The translations under genes were made by a program, and so were the position numbers. The notes under the pieces are model-generated. The model was not told where the DNA came from. It saw only the letters and a program-made list of their open reading frames with translations, and made no database searches. From Hyphomonadaceae bacterium UBA1849 (lineage in GTDB: Bacteria; Pseudomonadota; Alphaproteobacteria; Caulobacterales; Hyphomonadaceae), in NCBI GenBank assembly GCA_002338565.1, contig DDIN01000013.1, positions 50,062 to 114,061 of the forward strand: a stretch of DNA of 64,000 nucleotides, given 5' to 3'. Below are positions 26,675 through 37,314 of this stretch, piece after piece (within the stretch, counting starts at the first letter, position 1; the number at the start of each line of letters is the position of its first letter).

Positions 26675-28099
26675 GTGGTCGGAGTATTTGATCCAAAGTC
26701 GGAAACTACCAAAACATCAGGTTCTGGTCGGCTTAAACTCTCAATCGGTGTATTAGCGATTGCAATTGGCGGTATTGGCGTGATGAGCTGGTCAGCTCTT
26801 ACTTCATCCCCTTCAACAGAGGCCGATATTCATCTTGCCTCACTTGAGGCGCCACAGATTTCAGAAGCGCCGGATGAGCCTCATCTCATTTTGACTTCGT
26901 TTCAGGAACTGGAACCACTCCCACAAACCTACGAACGCACAGACGAGCTTCAGCCACGTGACACACTGACGGACCTGATGGATCGTCTTGGCGTCAGCCG
27001 CTCTGAAGCGAACTCCGCGCTCTACTCTCTCTATGATGAAGAGTTTATTGACCCGCGCCGCGTCCGTCCTGGCCTTGAAGTTACGGCACACGTTGAGGCT
27101 GCGCCAACCGAAGAAGACCCGGACGCTGTTCGCCTGATCGGCCTCACACTCAAGCATGCTTCCGAAGCAAGCCTCGTTGTGTCCCGCACATCTGATGGCG
27201 GCTTTACCGCGCACGAACTGCACACACGCCTTATGCCGGTGACACGCCGCGTATCCGGCACAGTTCAGACAAGCCTCTACGAAGCAGCACTCGACGCTGG
27301 CGCACATGATGCGCAGGTTTTCGACTTTGCTCAGATCTACGCTTACGACGTCGACTTCCAGCGCGAAATGCGTGTTGGCGACGAATTCGAGATCGTGTTC
27401 GAAGAATATGTCGACGAGCGTGGCAACTACATCCGCAGCGGCGACATTCTGTTCGCAGCGCTGGACGGTTACGCAACTGATCGCGAATTCTACCGCTTCA
27501 CACCATCTGATGATGGCATCACCGACTATTTCGACGCTGAAGGCGAAGCAGCCCGCAAGTTCCTAATGAAAACACCAATCAACGGCGCGCGTCTTTCATC
27601 CAACTTCGGTTACCGCACACACCCGATCTCCGGTTATACACGACTCCACAAAGGTACAGACTTCGCTGCACCAACCGGCACACCGGTCATGGCGGCGGGT
27701 AACGGCACCATTGAGCGCGCGTCCCGTTTTAGCACATACGGCAACTATGTTCGTATCCGTCACGCAAACGGCTACCAGACGGCTTATGCTCACCTGAACG
27801 GCTATGGCCCGGGCATCCGCTCAGGCGTCCGCGTTCAGCAGGGTGACATTATCGGTTATGTCGGCTCTACAGGCGCCTCCACCGGCCCTCACCTCCACTA
27901 TGAGGTCCTGGAGAACGGCAACCACATCAACGCAATGTCTCTCGACCTGCCAACAGGTCGCCAGCTTGAAGGTCCTCTCCTTGAGGAATTCAACGAAGCA
28001 CGTGCAGAGATCGACCGTATTCGCGGTGTAAACGAGACTGAAACTCTGTTCGCCAGCTCTTCTCAGCTGGAAGAAGGTGAAGAGTCCACGCTCGAATAG
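26675..28099 (+). CDS. M23-family (LytM) peptidoglycan endopeptidase, membrane-anchored
   Basis: A 474-residue envelope protein. One N-terminal helix (LSIGVLAIAIGGIGVMSW) anchors it. Residues 60-130 contain a LysM/OapA-like region (RDTLTDLMDRLGVS). The C-terminal M23 domain has zinc ligands in HKGTDFAAP (His, Asp) and HLHYEV (HxH), with AGNGTIE and YAHL typical of active members, so it should cleave peptide cross-links during growth or division. The GTG at 26675 follows GCGGAG at 7 bases; the upstream GTG at 26639 has no ribosome-binding site. Confidence 0.9.
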   Translation: MVGVFDPKSETTKTSGSGRLKLSIGVLAIAIGGIGVMSWSALTSSPSTEADIHLASLEAPQISEAPDEPHLILTSFQELEPLPQTYERTDELQPRDTLTDLMDRLGVSRSEANSALYSLYDEEFIDPRRVRPGLEVTAHVEAAPTEEDPDAVRLIGLTLKHASEASLVVSRTSDGGFTAHELHTRLMPVTRRVSGTVQTSLYEAALDAGAHDAQVFDFAQIYAYDVDFQREMRVGDEFEIVFEEYVDERGNYIRSGDILFAALDGYATDREFYRFTPSDDGITDYFDAEGEAARKFLMKTPINGARLSSNFGYRTHPISGYTRLHKGTDFAAPTGTPVMAAGNGTIERASRFSTYGNYVRIRHANGYQTAYAHLNGYGPGIRSGVRVQQGDIIGYVGSTGASTGPHLHYEVLENGNHINAMSLDLPTGRQLEGPLLEEFNEARAEIDRIRGVNETETLFASSSQLEEGEESTLE

Positions 28100-28125
28100 A
28101 CACGACACACACTCCGATTTTAAGA

Positions 28126-28156
28126 AACCCGTCGTTACTCCGCGACGGGTTTTTTA
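28126..28156 (+). terminator. Rho-independent terminator of the M23 gene
   Basis: A 9-bp stem AACCCGTCG / CGACGGGTT with an 8-base loop is followed by a T-run, 27 bp after the stop codon. Confidence 0.92.
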
Positions 28157-28314
28157 TTGCACGAACATTGCCACCAGCCCGCATTCGCCTGAATTTATCG
28201 GCCCTATGGGGTTCACAGCGCCGCCTGCGATGACTAGGTTCTGCGCTTGAGCTTAAGCACCTGCGCCAGATACGCAGCCTTGCAAATCCACCTCCGAACA
28301 GAATTGGAATTCCT

Positions 28315-28743
28315 ATGTCCGAAGCAAAAGCCGGCGATAAAGTCCGCATTCACTACACAGGCACACTGAATGATGGCTCCACCTTTGACTCCAGCGCCGG
28401 ACGTGACCCACTTGAGTTCACAGTCGGATCCGGTCAGGTCATTCCAGGCTTTGACACAGCTGTCACAGGCATGGCGGTTGGCGACAAGAAAACAGTCACA
28501 ATTCCTGCTGATCAGGCTTATGGCCAACCAGACCCTCGCGCAGTTCAGGTTATCCCGCGCGACAACATTCCGTCAGACATTCCTCTGGAAGTCGGTCTTC
28601 AGCTTCAGGCTTCAGGCCCTGACGGTCAGGTCATGGTTGTAACTGTGAAAGAGATCACAGAGACAGAAGTTACCCTGGACGCAAACCACCGTCTGGCTGG
28701 CGAAGACCTCACTTTCGCGCTCGAACTCGTCGAGATCGCATAA
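28315..28743 (+). CDS. FKBP-type peptidyl-prolyl isomerase, SlyD-like
   Basis: A 142-residue cytoplasmic isomerase/chaperone. The FKBP core has VRIHYTGTLNDGSTFDSS and GSGQVIPGFDTAV, with aromatic and acidic active-site residues in place. The insert-in-flap region and the final NHRLAGEDLTF are SlyD-type, but the metal-binding His/Cys-rich tail of E. coli SlyD is absent, as in short SlyD proteins. It is monocistronic, followed by a hairpin at 28807. Confidence 0.93.
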   Translation: MSEAKAGDKVRIHYTGTLNDGSTFDSSAGRDPLEFTVGSGQVIPGFDTAVTGMAVGDKKTVTIPADQAYGQPDPRAVQVIPRDNIPSDIPLEVGLQLQASGPDGQVMVVTVKEITETEVTLDANHRLAGEDLTFALELVEIA

Positions 28744-28806
28744 GCTGAACAGATGGCGCAGCGGCGACACTGTCGCCCGCGTTTGACATCTGACGATTGT
28801 CGTAGT

Positions 28807-28837
28807 CCCCTCATTCTCTCGAATGGGGGGATTTTTT
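28807..28837 (+). terminator. Terminator-like hairpin covering the next gene's ribosome-binding site
   Basis: CCCCTCATTC (28807-28816) pairs with GAATGGGGGG (28821-28830) over 10 bp with one wobble and a TCTC loop, followed by ATTTTTT that runs directly into the ATG at 28838. The six G residues are both the stem's 3' arm and the only Shine-Dalgarno-like sequence for that gene. It can act as a terminator for the FKBP gene and as a translation-blocking or attenuating element. Confidence 0.8.
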
Positions 28838-29401
28838 ATGTCGAAACACCTGAAGCTCATCATAGCGGGCGCTGCCGCACTCTCGGTCACGAGCATAGCG
28901 GAGGCGTGCACCTGCCCGCCTTATCCAGGCGCCGCCGAACACGCAGATGAATTCGATTTCGTTGCATTCGGTCATGTGGAAGACGTCTGGCAGCTGCCTG
29001 TTGATGATGGGAGCGAGGCTATGTTCGAATATTCACGCGTTTTTACAAACGCGCTGGCCGCTTACGTTGAAGCGGTAGAAGCTGGCGAAGACACGCGGCG
29101 TCTCGAAGAGTTTCGCGACGATTTTTATGCTGAAAATCCGCCGCCGCGCCAACCGCCATATCCGCAAGGTGGCGGTGCGATTTCGCGTATCTTGATCTCC
29201 AATGTTCTCAAGGGCGACCAAACAAGCCAAATCTATCTTCACACAGGCATGCCAGGTAATCCGCAGTGCGGCGTGAGCTATGCAGACGATTCTGACATTA
29301 TCGTCCTCGCGAACAATAATAGCGGGCGCTATGGTGCCTGGATGTGCTCTCTGCCGCGCTTCTCCCGTGAAGAATACGAAGCCGCATTGAGGGGGGAGTA
29401 A
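28838..29401 (+). CDS. Secreted NTR/TIMP-like cysteine protein
   Basis: A 187-residue exported protein. The signal peptide (LKLIIAGAAALSVTSIAEA) is followed immediately by Cys-Thr-Cys-Pro-Pro, the N-terminal CxC arrangement of netrin-like/TIMP domains. The segment EFDFVAFGHVEDVW resembles their first strand. Two further Cys lie in NPQCGVSY and AWMCSLPRF, allowing disulfides. Function of bacterial members is unknown. A lipoprotein reading is less likely because the residues before Cys (AEA) do not make a lipobox. The ATG at 28838 is chosen over the ATG at 28823, which lies inside a hairpin. Confidence 0.72.
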   Translation: MSKHLKLIIAGAAALSVTSIAEACTCPPYPGAAEHADEFDFVAFGHVEDVWQLPVDDGSEAMFEYSRVFTNALAAYVEAVEAGEDTRRLEEFRDDFYAENPPPRQPPYPQGGGAISRILISNVLKGDQTSQIYLHTGMPGNPQCGVSYADDSDIIVLANNNSGRYGAWMCSLPRFSREEYEAALRGE

Positions 29402-29403
29402 AA

Positions 29404-30021
29404 CTACTCCCCTCCGAAATGAGCACGCGCCTGCTCCACAACCGTATCCAGTGCGTTGTCCATGAGAGGTCGCATATCGTTTGATACGAACTGCTGGATA
29501 AAGTGATGCTTGTACCAGGCGTTAGGTTTCAGCCTGTAAGTCCATACTAGTTCGCTACGACCATCTGGCAGTTCGCGCCATGCCTGCTGGCCCAGCGCGT
29601 AATCCAGATTCTGCCCCGCTGCGCTCGTATAATTCCAGACCTGATAGCGGAAGAGCGTTGGAAAGTCGTTTTCCAGAACACGCTCCATCGCGAAATGGCC
29701 ATCCGAAAACTCAAGACGACGCACAGAGCCCTCCTGCGGCCATACTCCGTGCACCACGACGACGTCGACCGGCTTGCGGATCTGATCGGTCTCTTCCATC
29801 GCGCCGACAATGCGCTGCTCGCTCTCGATGAATTCACGAAGTGGGACCAGAGGCGCGTTAAAGACGCGTCGCGTTTCGTATTCCGCATACTGGCCATCCC
29901 GTATGGCTGGCGCCTCGCCCGTATATGTCGGTGGCACGTCGGGAGGCGCGATATTCGCGCTGCACGCCGCCATAGTGGCCGCCAAGATACCTGTCGCAAT
30001 TATCCGGTACATAGTTTTCAT
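29404..30021 (-). CDS. Predicted lipoprotein with SRPBCC-like domain
   Basis: A 205-residue protein with a lipoprotein signal (IIATGILAATMAAC, Cys at about 20). The mature part resembles a START/SRPBCC helix-grip fold: RRVFNAPLVPLREFIESE at the start, ELVWTYRLKPN in the sheet and a long C-terminal helix ending DTVVEQARAHF. A ligand-binding role at the membrane is possible. It is divergent from a MarR gene and two spaced operator-like palindromes lie between them, so it is the probable target of that regulator. Confidence 0.78.
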   Translation of the reverse strand: MKTMYRIIATGILAATMAACSANIAPPDVPPTYTGEAPAIRDGQYAEYETRRVFNAPLVPLREFIESEQRIVGAMEETDQIRKPVDVVVVHGVWPQEGSVRRLEFSDGHFAMERVLENDFPTLFRYQVWNYTSAAGQNLDYALGQQAWRELPDGRSELVWTYRLKPNAWYKHHFIQQFVSNDMRPLMDNALDTVVEQARAHFGGE

Positions 30022-30049
30022 CGACTTACCCTCTCCGCCTGATTAACAA

Positions 30050-30062
30050 TACGAAGAACGTA
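30050..30062. promoter_or_regulatory. MarR operator candidate 1 (TACG-N5-CGTA)
   Basis: TACGAAGAACGTA has palindromic TACG/CGTA arms. It is centred 22 bp from the second copy at 30072-30084 and lies 29 bp upstream of the lipoprotein start. Confidence 0.55.
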
Positions 30063-30067
30063 CAATA

Positions 30068-30088
30068 ATTATACGATCTTCGTATAAT
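30068..30088. promoter_or_regulatory. MarR operator candidate 2 (perfect 9-3-9 palindrome)
   Basis: ATTATACGA and TCGTATAAT flank a TCT spacer, a perfect 21-bp palindrome 22 bp upstream of the MarR ATG. It contains the same TACG-N5-CGTA core as the neighbouring site. Confidence 0.72.
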
Positions 30089-30110
30089 CATAAAATTGTG
30101 AGCAGTATTG

Positions 30111-30551
30111 ATGAAAAGCCGGAACGCACAGAGCCTGCTTCAGAGTGTGAATACATTGCTGCGTATTTTCACCGTCGACGAACAACAGTATCCGTCAGCG
30201 GAAGGACGCATGCGTTACAATCCGTTGGACTTTCAGACCCTGCGCTATCTGGCCGATTATCCGGATACATCCGCCGCAGATGTCGCACGGTTTCTCGGGG
30301 TCGTCCCAACGACGCAGCAGGCTGTTATGGACAGGCTCGTCAAGCAAGGGCTGGTCGAGCGCATCCCGCACCCGACAAGCAAGCGCTCAAAAGCCCATCG
30401 CCTGACCGAAGCCGGCAATGACATGCTCTCTGCAATCATCCGGCAGGATCTCGCCAACATGAATACGATGCTCTCTGCACTCACGCCCGAAGAGCAGGAC
30501 GAGATTGTACGTATGCTGGAGAAGATTACGTCAGCGGTGGAAACGCCCTGA
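30111..30551 (+). CDS. MarR-family transcriptional regulator
   Basis: A 146-residue winged-helix regulator. Residues 45-75 carry the HTH (DTSAADVARFLGVVPTTQQ, then VMDRLVKQGLVERI) and the wing ends in KRSKAHRLTEAGNDML. Dimerisation helices are at both ends. The ATG at 30111 follows GTGAG; a TTG at 30108 is possible. It probably represses itself and the divergent lipoprotein through the two TACG-N5-CGTA sites. Confidence 0.9.
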   Translation: MKSRNAQSLLQSVNTLLRIFTVDEQQYPSAEGRMRYNPLDFQTLRYLADYPDTSAADVARFLGVVPTTQQAVMDRLVKQGLVERIPHPTSKRSKAHRLTEAGNDMLSAIIRQDLANMNTMLSALTPEEQDEIVRMLEKITSAVETP

Positions 30552-30557
30552 ACAGAA

Positions 30558-30587
30558 AAACGCCCTGCTCATTCGAACAGGGCGTTT
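30558..30587. terminator. Bidirectional terminator between MarR gene and clpB
   Basis: A 10-bp stem AAACGCCCTG / CAGGGCGTTT with a 10-base loop lies between the two convergent genes, 7 bp after the MarR stop. Confidence 0.87.
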
Positions 30588-30611
30588 CTGAAATGGCTTT
30601 GGCAATGGGCG

Positions 30612-33239
<2,628 letters not shown>

Positions 33240-33258
33240 GGCTCTACTCTTTGAAATT

Positions 33259-33289
33259 CTATGCCGCAGGATGCGACAATCGTCTCAAG
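33259..33289 (-). promoter_or_regulatory. Sigma-32-like heat-shock promoter of clpB
   Basis: On the minus strand CTTGAG (33289-33284) is separated by 17 bases from CGGCATAG (33266-33259), resembling the alphaproteobacterial RpoH pattern CTTG...CCATAT. The predicted start site is about 13 bases before the ATG. Confidence 0.5.
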
Positions 33290-33577
33290 AAACATGGCGT
33301 GCTATTTTTACCACACAAGGTTTCAGCCTTAAATTTTTTGCGGTTATCCGTCGCACCCTTTTCTGCAAGTTTCCAGAAAAAACATACTTACAAAGTCAGG
33401 AATCCGTTTCGACTGCACTACTCTGTTTTTAATGAAAAAATTATGAGAAGCAGTCGCATTAGCAGTATGTACAACTTAACAAAGCACGATTTCGACACGT
33501 TTTATTGGCACCCTATTAACTTTTAAAAGGTAAACGTGTTTTCGTTCATTCAGGAGACGGGATACGCTCCGATCACT

Positions 33578-33607
33578 GGCGGCCGGGTCACCGGCCGCCA
33601 ACTTTTT
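33578..33607 (+). terminator. Orphan strong terminator (possible small-RNA end)
   Basis: A 9-bp perfect G+C stem (GGCGGCCGG / CCGGCCGCC) with a GTCA loop is followed by AACTTTTT. No plus-strand coding sequence precedes it. Confidence 0.65.
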
Positions 33608-33679
33608 CTGAAGAACATATAATGCCTGATTTCACGAGGATCCGGCCTGGATAGGGAAGACCACCCGACTTCCACAAAG

Positions 33680-33712
33680 AAAAAGGCGAGCCGCGCGGCT
33701 CGCCTTTCTTTT
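33680..33712 (-). terminator. Terminator of ilvE
   Basis: An 11-bp stem AAAGGCGAGCC / GGCTCGCCTTT with a GCGC loop; in the minus direction it is followed by TTCTTTG, 20 bp after the ilvE stop. Confidence 0.88.
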
Positions 33713-33730
33713 TGTAAATTCTGCCTCGGA

Positions 33731-34600
33731 TCAGACCTTCACGCCCCGAACCAGGTTGGAATAGTCATCCACCATGTACTGGGAAATGTCTGACGGCTTG
33801 TAGATATGCTCGCCAATCTCGGACACAGGCGTCACTTCGGCCGCCGAGCCAGTGATGAAGCATTCCGAGAATGTCGACAGTTCGTCCGGCATGATCGCGC
33901 GTTCAATAACTTCAATCTGACGCTCTTTGGCGAGACCGATAACCGTCTGACGGGTCAGACCGTTCAGGAAGCAATCAGGTGTTGGCGTGTGAATCGCACC
34001 ATCACGAACGAAGAAGATGTTTGCGCCTGTCGCTTCCGCGACCTGACCACGGTAATCCAGCATCAGCGCATCAGCATATCCGTCTTTCTCCGCAGCATGT
34101 TTGGAGAGCGTACAGATCATGTAGAGGCCGGCTGCTTTCGCGTGACATGGCGCAGTGTCCGGAGCCGGACGACGCCATTGTGCGTGAGTCAGGCGGATGC
34201 CTTTCATCTTGTCTGCGAAATAGTCACCCCAGTGCCAGACAGCAATTGCGAGGTGGATTGTGTTCTGCTGTGCAGACACGCCCATCATTTCAGAACCTCG
34301 CCATGCAATCGCACGGATATAAGCGCTTTCAAGGCCTGAACGCGCCAGAGCTTCTTTTTTCGCATCTTCGATCTGGTCGACCGTGTACGGGATGTCGAAG
34401 CCCATAATCTTCGCAGAATTATGCAGGCGTTCAGAGTGCTGACGAGATTTGAAAATCACACCATTGTAAGCGCGCTCGCCTTCGAAAACGGAAGATGCGT
34501 AATGCAGGGCGTGCGTCAGCAGGTGTACTTTCGTATCCCGCCACGGCACGAATTCCCCATCCATCCAGATATAGCCGTCGCGATCGTCGTAGGGGGCCAA
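33731..34600 (-). CDS. ilvE: Branched-chain amino acid aminotransferase
   Basis: A 289-residue fold-type IV PLP enzyme that transaminates Leu, Ile and Val. HALHYASSVFEGERAY is the N-terminal family motif. The catalytic Lys lies in HAKAAGLY. The PROSITE class IV region is VAEATGANIFFVRDG followed by TPTPDCFLNGLTRQTV. D-amino acid transaminase is less likely given HALHYASSVFEG and length. The start is a TTG at 34600 with AAGGAAAAAGG just upstream. It is divergent from the MarR-two-component operon, an arrangement often seen in alphaproteobacteria. Confidence 0.93.
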   Translation of the reverse strand: MAPYDDRDGYIWMDGEFVPWRDTKVHLLTHALHYASSVFEGERAYNGVIFKSRQHSERLHNSAKIMGFDIPYTVDQIEDAKKEALARSGLESAYIRAIAWRGSEMMGVSAQQNTIHLAIAVWHWGDYFADKMKGIRLTHAQWRRPAPDTAPCHAKAAGLYMICTLSKHAAEKDGYADALMLDYRGQVAEATGANIFFVRDGAIHTPTPDCFLNGLTRQTVIGLAKERQIEVIERAIMPDELSTFSECFITGSAAEVTPVSEIGEHIYKPSDISQYMVDDYSNLVRGVKV

Positions 34601-34732
34601 AGCCTTTTTCCTTCTTTATGCGTCTGAGTTCATCTCAGTATGAGTATCTGATCTACTGAATAACTTCTATAGCCTGCTTGGCAATGGAAATCGCACTGGC
34701 AGAAACCGATAAAATCGTGTCAAAATAGCCCA

Positions 34733-35233
34733 ATGAGCGTCAATTCTTTCCCCAATAAGCCGCGAGCAGAGCGTCTCGATGGCAGACTTTTCCTGACAGA
34801 GGAAAATCTGGACAGAGGTACGCTCACGCTTCTGGCTGCTGCGCGCAAGATCGAAGTCCAGCTACGCCGCTCGATTTCCGATGCCGGATTATCCGCGACG
34901 GAAGTAGCTGTACTCACCGAAATCTGCCTTGAACCGGGCATTGATGTCTCCAGCCTGCGGGACCGCGTTGGTGGCACGACGCCCACCATTGCGCGCATTC
35001 TGGCGGGGCTGGAAAAACAAGGGCTGATTGACCGCCCGAAAGCTGAAGGCGATGCCCGTCGCCGTGCACTACGTCTTACGCGTCAGGGCATGGGGCTAAT
35101 CGACCACGCACTCGCCGCAATCCGCAAAGATATGACGCAGGTTTACCGCCAGTCTGGCGAACCGTCCGTAACCGGCGCCATCGAACTTCTACAAACCATC
35201 ATAAGCATTCATGAGGAGCAGCCGAAATCATGA
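34733..35233 (+). CDS. MarR-family regulator (PetP-like)
   Basis: A 166-residue winged-helix protein with HTH DVSSLRDRVGGTTPTIARILAGLEKQGLI and wing DARRRALRLTRQG. It overlaps the response-regulator gene by 4 bp (ATGA). The order MarR - OmpR-type regulator next to ilvE matches the petP-petR arrangement described in Rhodobacter; functional identity is inferred from synteny only. Confidence 0.87.
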   Translation: MSVNSFPNKPRAERLDGRLFLTEENLDRGTLTLLAAARKIEVQLRRSISDAGLSATEVAVLTEICLEPGIDVSSLRDRVGGTTPTIARILAGLEKQGLIDRPKAEGDARRRALRLTRQGMGLIDHALAAIRKDMTQVYRQSGEPSVTGAIELLQTIISIHEEQPKS

Positions 35234-35913
35234 ACCGTGCGCCCAGTCATATTCTTGTTGTTGATGATGATGACCGTATCCGTGATCTCACCCGCCGCTT
35301 CCTCAGCAATCTCGGCTACCACGTCACGGCTGCAAATGGCGGCGTGACGGCAAAAAAGCTTCTGGAACAACTGCTCTTTGACCTCATTGTTCTGGACGTA
35401 ATGATGCCACAAGTAGACGGGTTCGAGCTGCTTGAACATTTGCGCCAGACGGACAAAACCACGCCCGTAATCATGCTGACGGCGCGCGGTGAAACGACAG
35501 ATCGCATTGAAGGCTTGAAGCTTGGCGCTGACGACTACCTTACCAAGCCGTTCGAACCGGAAGAACTGGCATTGCGCATTGCCGCCGTGCTCCGCCGCGT
35601 TGTTGTTGAAGAGCCTGTCGAGGAAATCGAAATGTCGGGCCTGATCTTCAATCTGGCGCGGGAAGAGCTGAAAGACGGTGACAAGCTGGTCCGCCTGACG
35701 GATGGCGAAACACAGCTCCTGAAGATTCTGGCCGAGAATGCCGGTGAGCCTGTCAGCCGGGAGACGCTGGCCAATGGCACCAGCGCTGGCGCGGACCGCT
35801 CTGTTGATGTTCAGATCACGCGCCTCCGCCGCAAGATCGAGCCGGACCCGAAGGAGCCGATCCATATCCAGACGGTGCGCAGCATCGGCTACCGCCTGAT
35901 GCCGGATGCCTGA
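35230..35913 (+). CDS. OmpR-type response regulator (PetR-like)
   Basis: A 227-residue two-domain regulator. The receiver has Asp12-14, acceptor Asp56 (IVLDVMMPQVDG) and Lys in DDYLTKPFEP. The winged helix includes LTDGETQLLKIL and the recognition segment SVDVQITRLRRKIE. It is followed after 3 bp by its likely kinase. See the preceding MarR gene for the petPR comparison. Confidence 0.93.
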   Translation: MNRAPSHILVVDDDDRIRDLTRRFLSNLGYHVTAANGGVTAKKLLEQLLFDLIVLDVMMPQVDGFELLEHLRQTDKTTPVIMLTARGETTDRIEGLKLGADDYLTKPFEPEELALRIAAVLRRVVVEEPVEEIEMSGLIFNLAREELKDGDKLVRLTDGETQLLKILAENAGEPVSRETLANGTSAGADRSVDVQITRLRRKIEPDPKEPIHIQTVRSIGYRLMPDA

Positions 35914-35916
35914 TCC

Positions 35917-37263
35917 ATGCTTCGATTGAGAGATTTCACTCCGCGAGGGTTCTACGCGCGCAGCCTGCTTCTGGTGCTATTGCCGCTCGTATTGCTGCTG
36001 ATCGTGATGACATGGCTGTTCTATGACTCGCATATTCAGCAGGTCAGCCGGAAAATGTCTCAGTCGGTAGCCGGCGAAGTCGCTGAAGTAACAAGGCTGC
36101 TCGTCGCAGACACGGACACGCGCCCCGTACCAGAGCGGATCAGAACCGCCGAAGATGCACTGCGCCTCGAGGTCGAGTTCATTCCACGCGCGCCGCTGCC
36201 AGATCCAATTGAAGGCGCCTTCTGGCGTGAAAGCCGCGATGAAATAATTCGCCACGAACTCGACATCAGTCTGGGAGAAACGCCCTTCTGGTTCGACACA
36301 GCCTATTCGGCCTCACAAATCGAAATTCTGGTCCAGCCAGCTGCAGCAGGCGATCAGATGCTCCGCTTCTTCGTGGACCAGAAGCGTGCCTTTGCAACGA
36401 CCGGGCACAACTTCATCGCCTGGGTAGCCATTTTCTCTGTTCTGCTGGTCATCATCACCATCGGCTTCCTGCGCAATCAGGTAAAATCCGTTCTGCAGCT
36501 TGCAACGGCCGCCGAAGCCTGGGGACGCGGCGAAGATATGGCAGACCTGAAACCGTCGGGCGCGACCGAAGTCCGTCAGGCCTCTCTCGCCATCCGCCAG
36601 ATGCGCGACAGGATCGTGGCCCACGCCGAACAACGCACAGCCATGCTCGCAGGCGTCAGCCACGATCTGCGCACACCGCTAACGCGCCTCAAATTGCAGC
36701 TTGCTTTGCTGCCACCTTCCGACGACTTGAAAGCCGCCCGCAAAGATCTGGATGAAATGGCAGCCATGCTCGATGAATATCTGGCCTTCGCACGCGGTGA
36801 AGAAGGCGAAGCCTATGAGGACTGCGACCTCTCCACCATCACACACGATGCGGCAAGCGTGATGGGAGACAGAGCGCAGCTTTCCATCACCGCCCTGCCC
36901 GGCGTCATTGTCCGCATCCGGCCTCTGGCGGTGAAACGCGCGCTTTCAAACCTGATCAATAATGCTGCTGACTATGGCTCTGCCATGATGATCACGGTGC
37001 ATCAGGATAAGAATATGGCGCGCGTAACGGTCGAAGATAACGGACCAGGCATCCCTGAAGACAGGCTGGAGGATGCCTTTAAGCCATTTGTCCGCCTCGA
37101 TGCGGCACGCAACCAGAATATCAAAGGCGTCGGTCTGGGCCTCGCCATCGCACGCGATGTCGCCCGTAGCCATGGCGGCGATATTTATCTCACCCATTCC
37201 GGAATGGGCGGGCTGAAAGCCGAGTTTGTTATTCCAGTTCAGCGCCACGCCATCGGCAAATAA
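35917..37263 (+). CDS. EnvZ-type membrane sensor histidine kinase
   Basis: A 448-residue kinase with two membrane helices (about 15-35 and 165-186) bordering a periplasmic sensor domain of about 130 residues, a HAMP linker, H-box VSHDLRTPLTRL with acceptor His249, N-box LSNLINNAADYG, G1 DNGPGIPED and G2 GVGLGLAIA. It is the third gene of the MarR-regulator-kinase operon and presumably phosphorylates the adjacent regulator. The periplasmic signal is unknown. Confidence 0.93.
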   Translation: MLRLRDFTPRGFYARSLLLVLLPLVLLLIVMTWLFYDSHIQQVSRKMSQSVAGEVAEVTRLLVADTDTRPVPERIRTAEDALRLEVEFIPRAPLPDPIEGAFWRESRDEIIRHELDISLGETPFWFDTAYSASQIEILVQPAAAGDQMLRFFVDQKRAFATTGHNFIAWVAIFSVLLVIITIGFLRNQVKSVLQLATAAEAWGRGEDMADLKPSGATEVRQASLAIRQMRDRIVAHAEQRTAMLAGVSHDLRTPLTRLKLQLALLPPSDDLKAARKDLDEMAAMLDEYLAFARGEEGEAYEDCDLSTITHDAASVMGDRAQLSITALPGVIVRIRPLAVKRALSNLINNAADYGSAMMITVHQDKNMARVTVEDNGPGIPEDRLEDAFKPFVRLDAARNQNIKGVGLGLAIARDVARSHGGDIYLTHSGMGGLKAEFVIPVQRHAIGK

Positions 37264-37290
37264 AAAAGCCGGACACGAGGCCCGGCTTCT
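37262..37290. terminator. Terminator between kinase gene and spmX
   Basis: Stem AAGCCGG / CCGGCTT with a 9-base loop. On the minus strand it is followed by six T, so it mainly terminates spmX; it also follows the plus-strand kinase gene. Confidence 0.78.
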
Positions 37291-37314
37291 TCAACATTGT
37301 CATTTCGGTTTTGA

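Larger units (their letters stand above)
33240..33730. other. Intergenic region clpB-ilvE, no protein gene
   Basis: This 491-bp stretch holds the clpB promoter, an A+T-rich part (about 33400-33540) and two terminator hairpins at 33578 and 33680. No convincing reading frame is seen. The plus-strand hairpin at 33578 has no protein gene to serve, so a small RNA ending there is possible. Confidence 0.5.
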
